DNA of 64,000 bases from an uncultured Akkermansia sp. (GTDB lineage: Bacteria; Verrucomicrobiota; Verrucomicrobiia; Verrucomicrobiales; Akkermansiaceae): NCBI GenBank assembly GCA_947601655.1, contig CANQGG010000001.1, forward strand, positions 1-64,000, in the 5' to 3' direction. The notes below the pieces were generated by a model. The model searched no databases. It saw nothing but the letters and a program-made list of their open reading frames with translations, and had not been told where the DNA came from. Of the stretch, positions 27,365 through 35,915 are shown in pieces (within the stretch, counting starts at the first letter, position 1; each line of letters opens with the position of its first letter). The position numbers and the translations under genes were made by a program.

Positions 27365-28297
27365 TCATTCAGCTGAGTCACCCTCCTCGTCGTCGAAGGA
27401 AATAGATTTGCTCCACCCGTCACGTGGCGTGTAGGTATTGGGGAAGATGGCGCGCGCAACATCGCGGTATGCTTTAGGATTCGGCATAGACGGGCTGTAA
27501 TGAGTGAGCCAGAGTTCGCGCACCCCTCCGGCATCGCGGGCAATCTGCGCCGCCTCCGCAAAGAGCAAATGTTGATTCTCGTGACCGGAAGGCAGCATCT
27601 CCGCACTTCCGTACATACCCTCGCAGATGAAGAGATCCGATCCCGCCGCTGCCGGTGCAATGCTCGGCGTGGGACGCGTATCTGTGCAGTATGTCACCTT
27701 GATGCCTCGCCGCGGCGACCCCAGCACCATGTCGGGTGTGTAAATCTTACCATCTGCCTCGACGGTTTCGCCACGTTGCAGGGGTTTCCAATACATTAGC
27801 GGAATCTCTGCTGCCCTGGCGCGGGCGGGATCAAACTTCCCGCCACGCGGCAAAGTAAAGCTGTAGCCATAACATGTCACACGGTGCCGCAGCGGGAACG
27901 TGTGGATATCACAATCCAGAAAGTACATCGTCTCTTCATCTGTATCCAACTCGGAGACACGCACCGCGAAAGGCAGATTTTTTGCGATGCAGCGCAGGGA
28001 ATTCACCACCCGCTCCGTGCCCACCGGCCCCACGATGGAGAGGGGTTCTTCCCTCCCGGCATTCGCCATACTCAGTAGCAACCCCGGCAAACCACTCACA
28101 TGATCCGCATGCAGGTGCGTAAGCAGCAACTTGTCCACGGGCTTGAGACTCATTCCGGCTTTAGCTGCTGCCACCTGGGTCCCTTCCCCGCAGTCAATAA
28201 GCACGGAACGCCCCTTGTAGCGCACCATCAGCGAGGTGAGCCATCGATTCACGAGCGGTTGGGTGCCTCCCGTCCCCAGTAAACATACGTCGAGCAC
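27365..28297 (-). CDS. rnz: Ribonuclease Z
   Basis: A 310-residue metallo-beta-lactamase-fold endonuclease that trims tRNA 3' trailers. The zinc motif HLHADH is at residues 61-66, after the DCGEGTQ motif at 35-41. Downstream histidines are at LFICEGMYG and WLTHYSPS. Length is normal for bacterial RNase Z. It converges on the flotillin gene with 12 bp between stop codons and no clear terminator. Confidence 0.93.
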   Translation of the reverse strand: MLDVCLLGTGGTQPLVNRWLTSLMVRYKGRSVLIDCGEGTQVAAAKAGMSLKPVDKLLLTHLHADHVSGLPGLLLSMANAGREEPLSIVGPVGTERVVNSLRCIAKNLPFAVRVSELDTDEETMYFLDCDIHTFPLRHRVTCYGYSFTLPRGGKFDPARARAAEIPLMYWKPLQRGETVEADGKIYTPDMVLGSPRRGIKVTYCTDTRPTPSIAPAAAGSDLFICEGMYGSAEMLPSGHENQHLLFAEAAQIARDAGGVRELWLTHYSPSMPNPKAYRDVARAIFPNTYTPRDGWSKSISFDDEEGDSAE

Positions 28298-28351
28298 GTG
28301 AGCAGTGTCTCATATCGCCCCCGCAGTGTCAATCAATATGTAAAATCTGAA

Positions 28352-28382
28352 GGACAAACGCATTTTCCAATGCATTTGCTCC
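28352..28382. repeat. Palindromic intergenic repeat copy
   Basis: The sequence around ACGCATTTTCCAATGCATTT forms an imperfect inverted repeat. It sits just 3' of hrpA and 5' of rnz, so it may terminate or stabilise the hrpA message. Confidence 0.65.
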
Positions 28383-28389
28383 AGCTGTT

Positions 28390-31300
28390 TCACCCTTCAC
28401 AGCCCGGCGGCACGAGTTCCCGCAACTTGCGCTGCGAGACGCGACCCTTGCGCGCAAGCGTGGGAGCGAAGAGTGATATCCTGTACTCTTCGGCCAGCAT
28501 GCCATAGGCTTGCCAAATATACTCCCCGGCGTGCCGTTCATACTGCTCGTAGAATCCAAGAGCCACTACCTGTTCCCACGCGTCGATGCGCGACAAATCA
28601 TCGACCGGCGCGCGGTGTGAAAGACGTTCCAGTCGTTCACAAATACCGCGGGCGAAACGTCCTAAATCCGGCAGAGCATCAGGTTCCGTCTCCGTCAAAA
28701 AACCTCGTCGGGTGAGCCAGCCCCACTGCCGCGCAAGATCGTCAGCAATACGTTTGGTAGACTCATGGTGGGCGGCAGTGAGACAAAATTCACTGATGGC
28801 GCTCTGCGCTGCGGCAAGCTGTTCCCAAAGGCGGGAGATGGGGCCTGCGAGAGTGTCGTATGTCCGTTCCCGCACGCGTAAGCAGGCGGTCTCAAAATCC
28901 TCCCGGGTGCGTGGGAGAGGCTCCAGAGAAACATCTACGGCCGCAGCCATACTCTGCTCCGCATTCTCGCGCGGATTCATGCCGATGCCCGCAAAGGCTG
29001 CCATTCCACCCGCGACGGGCATCCGCTTGCGCAGAGCGTTCAAAAAATCCCCGCAGCGGATCATCACCAAACGACGCACACCCGCGCGGTGCACCATCCG
29101 CGCCTGCTCTTCCGTGGCGCACAGTTGCACGCGCACTCGGTTGCCTTCATCGGCCAACGCGGGGTAACCGATTCCGTTCCCGACGGGCAGGGTAATCGGC
29201 AGTTCGCCGCAGTCCCAGTGCGTCATCGGCGTTGAAACAATACTGCGGGCGGCCTGTTTTCGAAAGCGTCGCTCTCGGTAGGAAGTAAGACGCTCTCGCA
29301 ACTCTGCTGCAGACGTCCCGAGCGCGAGTTCCTCCCCTTCGTCATCGCACACCCATATTTTGGTGACGAATTCCGGCGGCATACGACAGGCGTCAAACTC
29401 CGACGGGTGAAAAATCTTCCCCGTCTTTTCCCTCACATACTGTGCCAACGCCGCATTCAGCTCCATGTTCCTCTCTCTCCCGTCCCACGCTTCCATGAAC
29501 TCCCCCGCGCTCTCCGCCAGCGGCATGAGTTTCTGTCTGTCCGCCTTCGGCAGCGAGCGCAGCAGCATGAGCACGCGCTGCTCCAGATGCGCCGGCACGC
29601 CCCAGCTCGGCAGCCAGTCGGGAAAATCGTCAAGCTGGTCGATGTGCACGCCGATGGTGACGCCATCTTCTGCCTCCCCCGGCGCATGCAGGTAATAGAC
29701 GGGGTAATCGCCGGCGGCGCAATGCAGCTCATCCGGGTACAATTCCTCCGGCGCGTCGTCTTCTCCGGGGTATATGCACTCCTCGTAGGGAATATCCAGC
29801 ACATGAGGATCCGCCCCCTTCATCATCCACAGTCGCAGGTCTTTTTCGCAGGTGCAATCCTTCGGAATCCTCTCATCATAAAAATGATAGATAGCCTCAT
29901 TGCAACGGATGTGATCGCGGCGCCTCAGTTTATTTTCCACCGTGCTCACACGCTCCATCATCTCCTCCAGGTGCTCCAGAAAGGGATAGCTGCGCTGCAT
30001 TTTGCGCGGCAGGATCCCATCGCGGATCATGATGGCGCGTGCTTCGGCAGGATGCGACGCGGCGTAGCTGATGCGACGCCCGTCCACGATGGTGAGGCCA
30101 CCGCACACCACGCGCTCCCGCGCATACACCACCCCCGCCGGGGCATCCCACTCCGGAGCATAGGCGTGGCGCGTGCACAATTGGGGTGCCACCTGTTCTA
30201 CCCACGCGGGATCCAGCACAGCAGCACGACGCAACCACAGACGCGACGTTTCCGCAAGATCACTGCCGAACACCCAGGGCGCGCGGTTCTTCCGCCGAAA
30301 AAGACCGGACCCGGGGAAGATGGAAAAACTACGCCCGGCGGTGCCACGGTAAATTTTGTCCTCTCGGTTCCAGCAGCCGATCTGCAGCGGGGCTCCCGCC
30401 AGCACAGCCCGGTGGATGCGCTCCGGGGTGGCTTGTTCTCCCGGCGGCGGCAGGACAGGGACCCGCCACCGCAGAGCCAGTGCGAGGGAAGCCCGCAAAT
30501 CCTGCTCCAGATTGTGCCACTCCACCATGCGCGTGAAGGAAAGAAAGTGCGCGCTGCACCACTTACGCAGAGCATTGCGCCGCAATTTCCGCCCATCTTG
30601 GTATTCTTCCATCTCGCGCCACATCTGCAACAGCGAAAGGAAATCACTCTCCTCATGACGCCAGACGGCGTGTGCTCTGTCGGCCTCCTCCGCATGATCC
30701 ACCGGTCTCTCCCGCGGATCCTGGATGCTCATCCCCGCTACCAGCACCAGCGCCTCTGCCGCAGCATTCTCCTTCTGCGATTCCAACAAAATGCGCCCCA
30801 AACGCGGATCCAGCGGCAGCCTGGCCAATTTTCGTCCGACGTACGTGAGACGCTTCACGTGGTCAATCGCCCCGATTTCACGCAGGGTTCTGTAGCCTTC
30901 GTGGATAAGACGCTCGCTGGGCGGGTCCGGCAGGGGAAACTTGCCGAGCGGGGGCAAGTGCAAATCTGCCATGCGAAGTATCACTCCCGCCAGCGCGCTG
31001 CGTCTTATCTCGGGATCTGTATACTCCTCCCGCGCATTGAAATCTTCCTCGCTGTACAGGCGAATGCAAACACCCTCCGCCACGCGTCCGCAACGCCCTG
31101 CCCTCTGCCGCGCCGACGCCCTGGAAATTTCCTCCACCTGCAGACTCTGAATCTGCCGCCCCGGCAAATAGCGGGAGACGCGCGCCAGCCCGCTGTCGAT
31201 AACGTACATGATGCCCGGTATCGTCAGAGAGGTCTCAGCCACGTTTGTGGCGAGTACGATGCGGCGTCTGCCGGGGGCGGGATGAAAGATATGCTGCTGA

Positions 31301-32079
31301 TCCGCAAGACTCAGCCGCGCAAACAACGGCAGGATATCCGTGCGCGATAGCTCGAGCTGCTCCAGGGTGTCCGCGCAATCGCGAATCTCCCGTTCGCCGG
31401 GCAGGAACACCAGCACATCCCCGCCGGCATCATACTGCGTCACCCACTCAACCGCCCGCGCCACATGGGATGTCAGCTCCTCCTGGTCATTTACCGGCGG
31501 CATGTAGTGCAACTCCACCGGATACGTCCTCCCCTGCACCTCGATGACCGGCGCGCCACCAAAAAAATCCGAGAATGCCGCAGCGTTCATCGTGGCAGAA
31601 GAGATGATGACCCGCAAATCCCGCCGCCTCTTCAGGAGCAGTTTCAGGTACCCAAGCAGGAAATCGATGTTCAGACTCCGCTCGTGAGCTTCGTCCAGAA
31701 TGATGGTGTGGTACGCCAGCAGATCGGGATCCTGCTGTGTCTCGGCCAGCAAAATCCCATCCGTCATAAGCTTGATGCGCGTGTCCTCCCCCGTGCGGTC
31801 GTCGAACCGCACATGGTGCCCCACCATTCCTGCGCCCTCCGCCCCCAACTCCTCTGCAATCCGTCGCGCCACGGCCACGGCCGCCAACCGCCGCGGTTGG
31901 GTGCAGCCTACCATCCCTGCCCGCTCCCCTGCGGCCATGAGAGCCATCTTCGGCAGCTGCGTGGTCTTCCCACTCCCGGTCTCACCCACCACCACGACCA
32001 CCTGATGCTCCCGCAGCACCGCCACGATTTCTCGCCGCCGCTCACTGACGGGTAAATCCGGAAATTTGAACTCCATCAT
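28390..32079 (-). CDS. hrpA: ATP-dependent RNA helicase HrpA (DEAH box)
   Basis: A protein of about 1229 residues of the DEAH/RHA helicase family. Motif I is GETGSGKTTQLPK, motif II is DEAH (IILDEAHERSLNIDFLLG), motif III is SSATMNA, and motif VI is QRAGRCGR. HA2/OB-fold regions and the long HrpA-specific C-terminal DUF3418-like region follow. A GTG at 32112 would add 11 residues, but ATG at 32079 has a GGGGAG ribosome site 7 bases upstream and is preferred. HrpA acts on mRNA and on stalled ribosomes in E. coli. Confidence 0.95.
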   Translation of the reverse strand: MMEFKFPDLPVSERRREIVAVLREHQVVVVVGETGSGKTTQLPKMALMAAGERAGMVGCTQPRRLAAVAVARRIAEELGAEGAGMVGHHVRFDDRTGEDTRIKLMTDGILLAETQQDPDLLAYHTIILDEAHERSLNIDFLLGYLKLLLKRRRDLRVIISSATMNAAAFSDFFGGAPVIEVQGRTYPVELHYMPPVNDQEELTSHVARAVEWVTQYDAGGDVLVFLPGEREIRDCADTLEQLELSRTDILPLFARLSLADQQHIFHPAPGRRRIVLATNVAETSLTIPGIMYVIDSGLARVSRYLPGRQIQSLQVEEISRASARQRAGRCGRVAEGVCIRLYSEEDFNAREEYTDPEIRRSALAGVILRMADLHLPPLGKFPLPDPPSERLIHEGYRTLREIGAIDHVKRLTYVGRKLARLPLDPRLGRILLESQKENAAAEALVLVAGMSIQDPRERPVDHAEEADRAHAVWRHEESDFLSLLQMWREMEEYQDGRKLRRNALRKWCSAHFLSFTRMVEWHNLEQDLRASLALALRWRVPVLPPPGEQATPERIHRAVLAGAPLQIGCWNREDKIYRGTAGRSFSIFPGSGLFRRKNRAPWVFGSDLAETSRLWLRRAAVLDPAWVEQVAPQLCTRHAYAPEWDAPAGVVYARERVVCGGLTIVDGRRISYAASHPAEARAIMIRDGILPRKMQRSYPFLEHLEEMMERVSTVENKLRRRDHIRCNEAIYHFYDERIPKDCTCEKDLRLWMMKGADPHVLDIPYEECIYPGEDDAPEELYPDELHCAAGDYPVYYLHAPGEAEDGVTIGVHIDQLDDFPDWLPSWGVPAHLEQRVLMLLRSLPKADRQKLMPLAESAGEFMEAWDGRERNMELNAALAQYVREKTGKIFHPSEFDACRMPPEFVTKIWVCDDEGEELALGTSAAELRERLTSYRERRFRKQAARSIVSTPMTHWDCGELPITLPVGNGIGYPALADEGNRVRVQLCATEEQARMVHRAGVRRLVMIRCGDFLNALRKRMPVAGGMAAFAGIGMNPRENAEQSMAAAVDVSLEPLPRTREDFETACLRVRERTYDTLAGPISRLWEQLAAAQSAISEFCLTAAHHESTKRIADDLARQWGWLTRRGFLTETEPDALPDLGRFARGICERLERLSHRAPVDDLSRIDAWEQVVALGFYEQYERHAGEYIWQAYGMLAEEYRISLFAPTLARKGRVSQRKLRELVPPGCEG

Positions 32080-32140
32080 CTCTCTGCTCCCCGTGCGAAG
32101 CTCCACCGCCACTGAGCAGCGCGCACGGTTCGTTCAATGT

Positions 32141-32995
32141 TCATTCGCCCCAGCGTTGAGTAATGCCGCCGTAGGAATCAATGCGTCTGTCACGGAAAAA
32201 GGGCCAGATGCGGCGATGATCTTCCAGCGCCGCAAAATCGAGATCGGCATACAAGATGGCTGCCTTCTCCACCGGTGCTTTGGCAATCACCTGCCCGCAG
32301 TAATCCGCCACAAAACTCTGCCCCCAGAATGTTGTCTGGTCCTCCGTTCCGCAGCGATTCACAGCGCACACGTAGCACCCGTTCGCCACAGCGTGCCCGC
32401 ACTGCACCGTTTCCCATGCGTGGTGCTGAGCGGCGTAGAGTCCCTCCTCCCCGGGAATCCAACCGATTGCCGTGGGATAAAAAAGCGCCTGCGCCCCCTG
32501 CAATGCCGTGAGCCGCGCTGCCTCCGGATACCACTGATCCCAGCAGATAAGCACGCCGATCTTGCCGAATTTTGTCTCAAAGCTCCGGTAGCCCGTGTCC
32601 CCCGGTGTGAAATAAAACTTCTCTTCAAATCCCGGATCCTGTGGAATGTGCATCTTGCGGTACGCCCCCAGAAACTCACCATCCGCATCAATCACCATCG
32701 CCGTGTTGTGGTACACCCCCGGCGCGCGACGCTCAAACCCCGCCACAATCAGCACCACCCCCAGCTCCGCCGCCAGCGCCCCCAGCTCCTTTCCCCACGC
32801 CCCGGGCATCTCCTCCGCCAAATCAAACGCCGCACAATCCTGTGTGCGGCAGAAATAGCGCGTCGTACACATCTCCTGCGTGCAGATGATCTGCGCCCCG
32901 CCTGCTGCCGCTTCGCGCATCGCCTGCATCTGCCGCCGCTTGTTCTCCGCTGCCTCCTCCGCAGCTTCTTGCTGTATCAGTGCTACTCTCGGCAT
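32141..32995 (-). CDS. aguB: N-carbamoylputrescine amidase
   Basis: A 284-residue nitrilase-superfamily enzyme that converts N-carbamoylputrescine to putrescine in the agmatine route of polyamine synthesis. The catalytic Glu (ICTQEM), Lys (YRKMHIPQDPG) and Cys (VLICWDQWYPEAARLTALQG) are all present in contexts diagnostic for this subgroup. The usual partner, agmatine deiminase, is not in the window. It lies upstream of hrpA on the same strand, with a gap of about 60 bp. Confidence 0.93.
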   Translation of the reverse strand: MPRVALIQQEAAEEAAENKRRQMQAMREAAAGGAQIICTQEMCTTRYFCRTQDCAAFDLAEEMPGAWGKELGALAAELGVVLIVAGFERRAPGVYHNTAMVIDADGEFLGAYRKMHIPQDPGFEEKFYFTPGDTGYRSFETKFGKIGVLICWDQWYPEAARLTALQGAQALFYPTAIGWIPGEEGLYAAQHHAWETVQCGHAVANGCYVCAVNRCGTEDQTTFWGQSFVADYCGQVIAKAPVEKAAILYADLDFAALEDHRRIWPFFRDRRIDSYGGITQRWGE

Positions 32996-33053
32996 GCCTG
33001 CACCATATCATAAAACCTCCCCCCTTGCCAAGAGCAAAGTCTCCCCCTCAGCG

Positions 33054-33081
33054 CAGACGCGTTTCCCAATGCGTTTGCCCT
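33054..33081. repeat. Palindromic intergenic repeat copy
   Basis: ACGCGTTTCCCAATGCGTTT is an imperfect copy of the family and lies upstream of aguB. It begins the 708-bp non-coding stretch 32996-33703, which holds further relic repeats and no supported gene. Confidence 0.6.
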
Positions 33082-33250
33082 AGTTTCCCCTCCTGACGTG
33101 CACCCAGCAGGAGCATCGACTCCCTTCGACTACTCGCCTTCCATGCCTCTAATTCCTTGAGTTTTTCCCGGTACATTTCGCCGCATTTTGTTCTCGTCCG
33201 GACGAGGTTTCATACCGGACATTTATTGTCAATGCCTTTCTCCGTCCAAA

Positions 33251-33349
33251 ATGCAGTTTATCGAAGGAACTTTTGCTCTAAATATGCAATTTGATAAAGG
33301 AACTTTGAGACTATTTATGCAATCTGATGAAGGAAAACTCTCATTGGTC
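33251..33349 (+). repeat. Three 33-bp tandem repeats
   Basis: Units start at 33251, 33284 and 33317, each beginning ATGCARTYTRATVRAGGAA. They are exactly in frame and encode an 11-residue repeat (MQFIEGTFALN, MQFDKGTLRLF, MQSDEGKLSLV) within an open frame 33188-33445 that has no convincing ribosome site. This may be a relic of a repeat protein or a mobile short tandem repeat. Confidence 0.7.
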
Positions 33350-33442
33350 GGAACAAAAACCAAGCTCCTTCCAGCTCACTTCTTCACTCATCCGCCAAAT
33401 TCGCGGCGTAACCGCCGAACTCCCCAATTCGTACGTAATTCG

Positions 33443-33460
33443 TAAAAGCCCCCGAGGGCT
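33443..33460 (-). terminator. Possible relic terminator hairpin
   Basis: On the minus strand AGCCC-TCGG-GGGCT is followed by TTTT. No gene remains upstream of it on that strand within 240 bp, so it may be left over from a lost gene. Confidence 0.35.
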
Positions 33461-33503
33461 CAGAGGGGATTAGACGACGCGCAAGCGTTGCCCACAGGGC
33501 GAG

Positions 33504-33522
33504 TAGGCACTGGGGGTGCCTA
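33504..33522. repeat. TAGGCAC hairpin, relic intergenic element
   Basis: TAGGCAC-TGGGG-GTGCCTA is a perfect 7-bp stem. A second AGGCAC/GTGCCT hairpin lies at 37601-37618 beside a similar ATCGTAAAT sequence, so both seem to descend from one element. Confidence 0.45.
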
Positions 33523-33564
33523 CGAGTCAACGTCAGCCGCCTTGGTCCGTCGGTCTTTGTAAAT

Positions 33565-33599
33565 CGTAAACGAGCAACCGCATTTTCAAATGCTGTTGT
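33565..33599 (+). repeat. 35-bp direct repeat, left border of the rloA/rloB cassette
   Basis: CGTAAACGAGCAACCGCATT and the next 15 bases match 35774-35808 at 34 of 35 positions. The unit contains a member of the palindromic repeat family (ACCGCATTTTCAAATGCTGT). The two copies bracket the rloA/rloB cassette in the same orientation. Confidence 0.8.
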
Positions 33600-33636
33600 T
33601 TTGGGTGATATTATTCATTTTTTTGACATTTTTCTT

Positions 33637-33667
33637 GCATTAAAAACGAAAAATTCGATTTTAATGC
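33637..33667. promoter_or_regulatory. 31-bp inverted repeat upstream of rloA
   Basis: GCATTAAAA (33637-33645) is complementary to TTTTAATGC (33659-33667). Inside these, CGAA and TTCG also pair around an AAA loop, so almost the whole 31 bp can fold. It lies 36 bp before the rloA start, directly after a TTGACA (33623-33628). This is suitable for an operator or a 5' hairpin. Confidence 0.5.
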
Positions 33668-33703
33668 ATTTTCCTATTGTAAAAGCGAAGAAAATATGCT
33701 CCA

Positions 33704-35026
33704 ATGGGTACACTTCTCGTTATGCTCATCAATTTTACTTTGACCAATTTTCGCTGCTTTCGCAATGAAGCAACATTTTCCATGTTGTCCGGTCCGCGAT
33801 TCAAAACGCATTCCCATGCCCTGACCCCGCTACCTGGATGGCGAAGCAAATCCCTCCTGCCGTTAGCAGCTCTTTATGGCGGCAATGCCTCCGGGAAAAG
33901 CACTTTGCTAGAAGCGCTGAAGCAGATGAAAGCAGCTGTCATGGATGGGGAAGTTCCCGAGTACACTCCTTTTGAATTGGATGAGGTGTCTCCTTCTCGC
34001 CCCACACAATTCTGCATCGTTATTCTCGTTGATTCCATAGTCTGGGAATACTCTTTCTCGTACCGTGAAAAAACAGTGTACCACGAGAAGCTGGCGAAAC
34101 TCACGGCACAGTCATCTGTCACTATTTTCGAGCGCGACCTCATCAAAAAATCTTTTTCACTCTCCCGTGCCCTCTTTGCTAGGAAGGAGACCTCTCTCCA
34201 TTCGCTCGCAGAAGGGATCATTTCCACAACGCCGCCACACAAACTCTCCCTCGTGGACATTACTCAGCGAGGCATTCTCGACCACCTACTGCGCCCCATT
34301 GTAAATTGGTTTACATCAGCCCTCTGCATCATCAGCGCTTCAAGCAAAAACGTGAACCTTGGTCTTAATCTGCTCCAACATACCGATGATTTTACTCGTG
34401 AACTAGCCGCGGCAGATACCGGCATGGAAGAACTGACCTTTCATGATGTGCAGGATATGACGCCCGAGATAGCCCTTCACAAGTCTCTGGCAAGCAAGAT
34501 GAAAGGGGATGGTGTCCTTCAATCCGTCCAGGATCCCTCGCTCCTCATCATTAAGGATAACGACTCGTTGCACGTGAAACGCTGTTTTTCCAAACACTCT
34601 TTCGGAGACGGGAAGGAAACTCTCTTCACTCTTTCGCAGGAAAGCGATGGCACACGCCGGCTCATGCATCTACTGCCTACCCTTCTCGACCGCGACCAAT
34701 CCCCACACGTGTTCGTGATTGACGAGCTCGACCGCAGCCTCCACACCGACCTGTCTCGCCACCTCATTGTGCGGCATCTGGATATCTGCGCATCCGAACG
34801 CGAAAGGGGCATTCCCTCTACCCAACTCATTTTCACCACCCATGATGTGATGCTTCTGGATTCATCCCTCCTCCGCAAGGATGAACTCTGGGGCGTTGAA
34901 CGCCAAGCCGATCACTCGTCTGTCTTGATTCCTTTCCTTATCTACAAGGACATCCGCTCTGACACCGCTATCCGAAAGAGCTACATGGAAGGCCGTATGG
35001 GAGCAATCCCTCAACTTCTTCCCTGA
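33704..35026 (+). CDS. AAA/ABC-type ATPase, RloA-like
   Basis: A 440-residue ATPase of the AAA_15/AAA_21 group seen in OLD/RloA-type proteins. It starts with the typical LTNFRCFRNEATF strand. Walker A is GGNASGKS (residues 59-66). A signature-like segment is LSQESDGTRRLMHLLP, Walker B is FVIDELDRSLH (D340/E341), and an H-loop is IFTTHDVMLLD. A second ATG at 33722 gives a seven-residue shorter protein (MLINFTLTNF) and may be the true start. rloB follows after 2 bp. Such ATPase pairs are found with restriction loci and in phage-defence islands, and a defensive role is inferred from family and context. Confidence 0.85.
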   Translation: MGTLLVMLINFTLTNFRCFRNEATFSMLSGPRFKTHSHALTPLPGWRSKSLLPLAALYGGNASGKSTLLEALKQMKAAVMDGEVPEYTPFELDEVSPSRPTQFCIVILVDSIVWEYSFSYREKTVYHEKLAKLTAQSSVTIFERDLIKKSFSLSRALFARKETSLHSLAEGIISTTPPHKLSLVDITQRGILDHLLRPIVNWFTSALCIISASSKNVNLGLNLLQHTDDFTRELAAADTGMEELTFHDVQDMTPEIALHKSLASKMKGDGVLQSVQDPSLLIIKDNDSLHVKRCFSKHSFGDGKETLFTLSQESDGTRRLMHLLPTLLDRDQSPHVFVIDELDRSLHTDLSRHLIVRHLDICASERERGIPSTQLIFTTHDVMLLDSSLLRKDELWGVERQADHSSVLIPFLIYKDIRSDTAIRKSYMEGRMGAIPQLLP

Positions 35027-35028
35027 CC

Positions 35029-35647
35029 ATGAAAAAGAAAGTGCCCACTCTATCGCAACGCTTGCAGTACGCAAAGCCGTACCGCCGCAGACTGCTCATC
35101 ATCCCCGAGGGAGAGAAAACGGAGAAAGCATACCTCCTCCATGCCAAAGACATCCTCAACGTCAAGTCCTGTAATCTCGAATTTCCCAGTGCAAGAGAAA
35201 GCATCCCCGCGCTCATTGGATGTGCCCGCAAATCCTGCCGTCAAATTAAATCCCAAACGAGGAGATGCCATCTGGATCGTCCTCGACCATGACCCGGGTT
35301 CACATACCAACGAGCAATTTCGCAGTCTCGCCGCTTGGGAAAAAATCTCCGCGGCACACCATGTTGCTCTCTCATCTCCTCGCTTCGAGCTTTGGCTTCT
35401 CCTTCACTTCAAAACCCTTGCTCAAGCGAAGAAAATTGCCCCCAGCGACCACGCCATCCAAAAAATCATCCCCGGGTTTAAGCAATTCAACCGTTGCAAG
35501 CACCTCTTCACGAGAGAGACCATTCTCACTGCCATACAGCGTGCACAGCAAGCTTCGCATCCCACTGCCGCCAATCCCTCCCCCCCCCCCCCCCCCCCCC
35601 CCCCCGGCTCAACCATCTTTCTCCTTCTCAACTCCATGCGTCAGTAA
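35029..35647 (+). pseudogene. RloB-like Toprim-type protein, frameshifted, with poly-C tract
   Basis: The gene starts 2 bp after rloA. The first frame (35029 to about 35250) carries IIPEGEKTEKAYL (residues 24-36), the Glu motif of RloB/Toprim-like proteins. A second frame, shifted by one base, carries the matching D-x-D strand IVLDHDPGSH (DxD at 35284-35292) and the RloB hallmark FELWLLLHF (35384-35410). Joined near 35240-35265, the two give about 205 residues, the family's normal length. It is therefore either recently broken, rescued by slippage, or affected by a sequence error. A 26-C run (35580-35605) sits near the C-terminus. Confidence 0.7.
35580..35605. repeat. 26-base poly-C homopolymer in rloB
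   Basis: An uninterrupted run of 26 C encodes a poly-Pro stretch near the rloB C-terminus. At this length the frame ends 14 codons later at 35647. One base more or less would give tails ending at 35730 or 35915. Long poly-C/G tracts are classical slipped-strand phase-variation sites. The exact length may also be uncertain in the assembly. Confidence 0.9.
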
Positions 35648-35773
35648 CTTTCTCTTGCCTGCCTCGCTCATCTCTTCGCTCATCCGCGAAAGTTTCCCCT
35701 CGCATTCGGTCATGCCTCCGCTTCACGTAGCCCGTGCGGAGCGCGCGAACTTTCCAAATCGTCAATCATACGT

Positions 35774-35808
35774 CGTAAATGAGCAACCGCATTTTCAAAT
35801 GCTGTTGT
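35774..35808 (+). repeat. 35-bp direct repeat, right border of the rloA/rloB cassette
   Basis: This is the partner of 33565-33599 with one mismatch (CGTAAATGAGCAACCGCATT and onward). The surrounding 35648-35915 holds no supported gene. Confidence 0.8.
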
Positions 35809-35915
35809 CCCGGGGCTCGTTGGAATTTCGGGTATTGTCTCATGCATACGTCCCGCTAATTGACGGATCGTATTCATGGTCTCACTTCATGGTCATGCAG
35901 TTGGTAGAAGCGTGA

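Noticed and set aside
29407..31350. A 647-residue plus-strand open frame opposite hrpA
   Set aside because: It is antisense to conserved helicase motifs and has no independent support.
33188..33445. An 85-residue frame containing the 33-bp repeats treated as a gene
   Set aside because: The ATG lacks a ribosome site and the C-terminal third looks like translated intergenic relic. It was kept only as a repeat.
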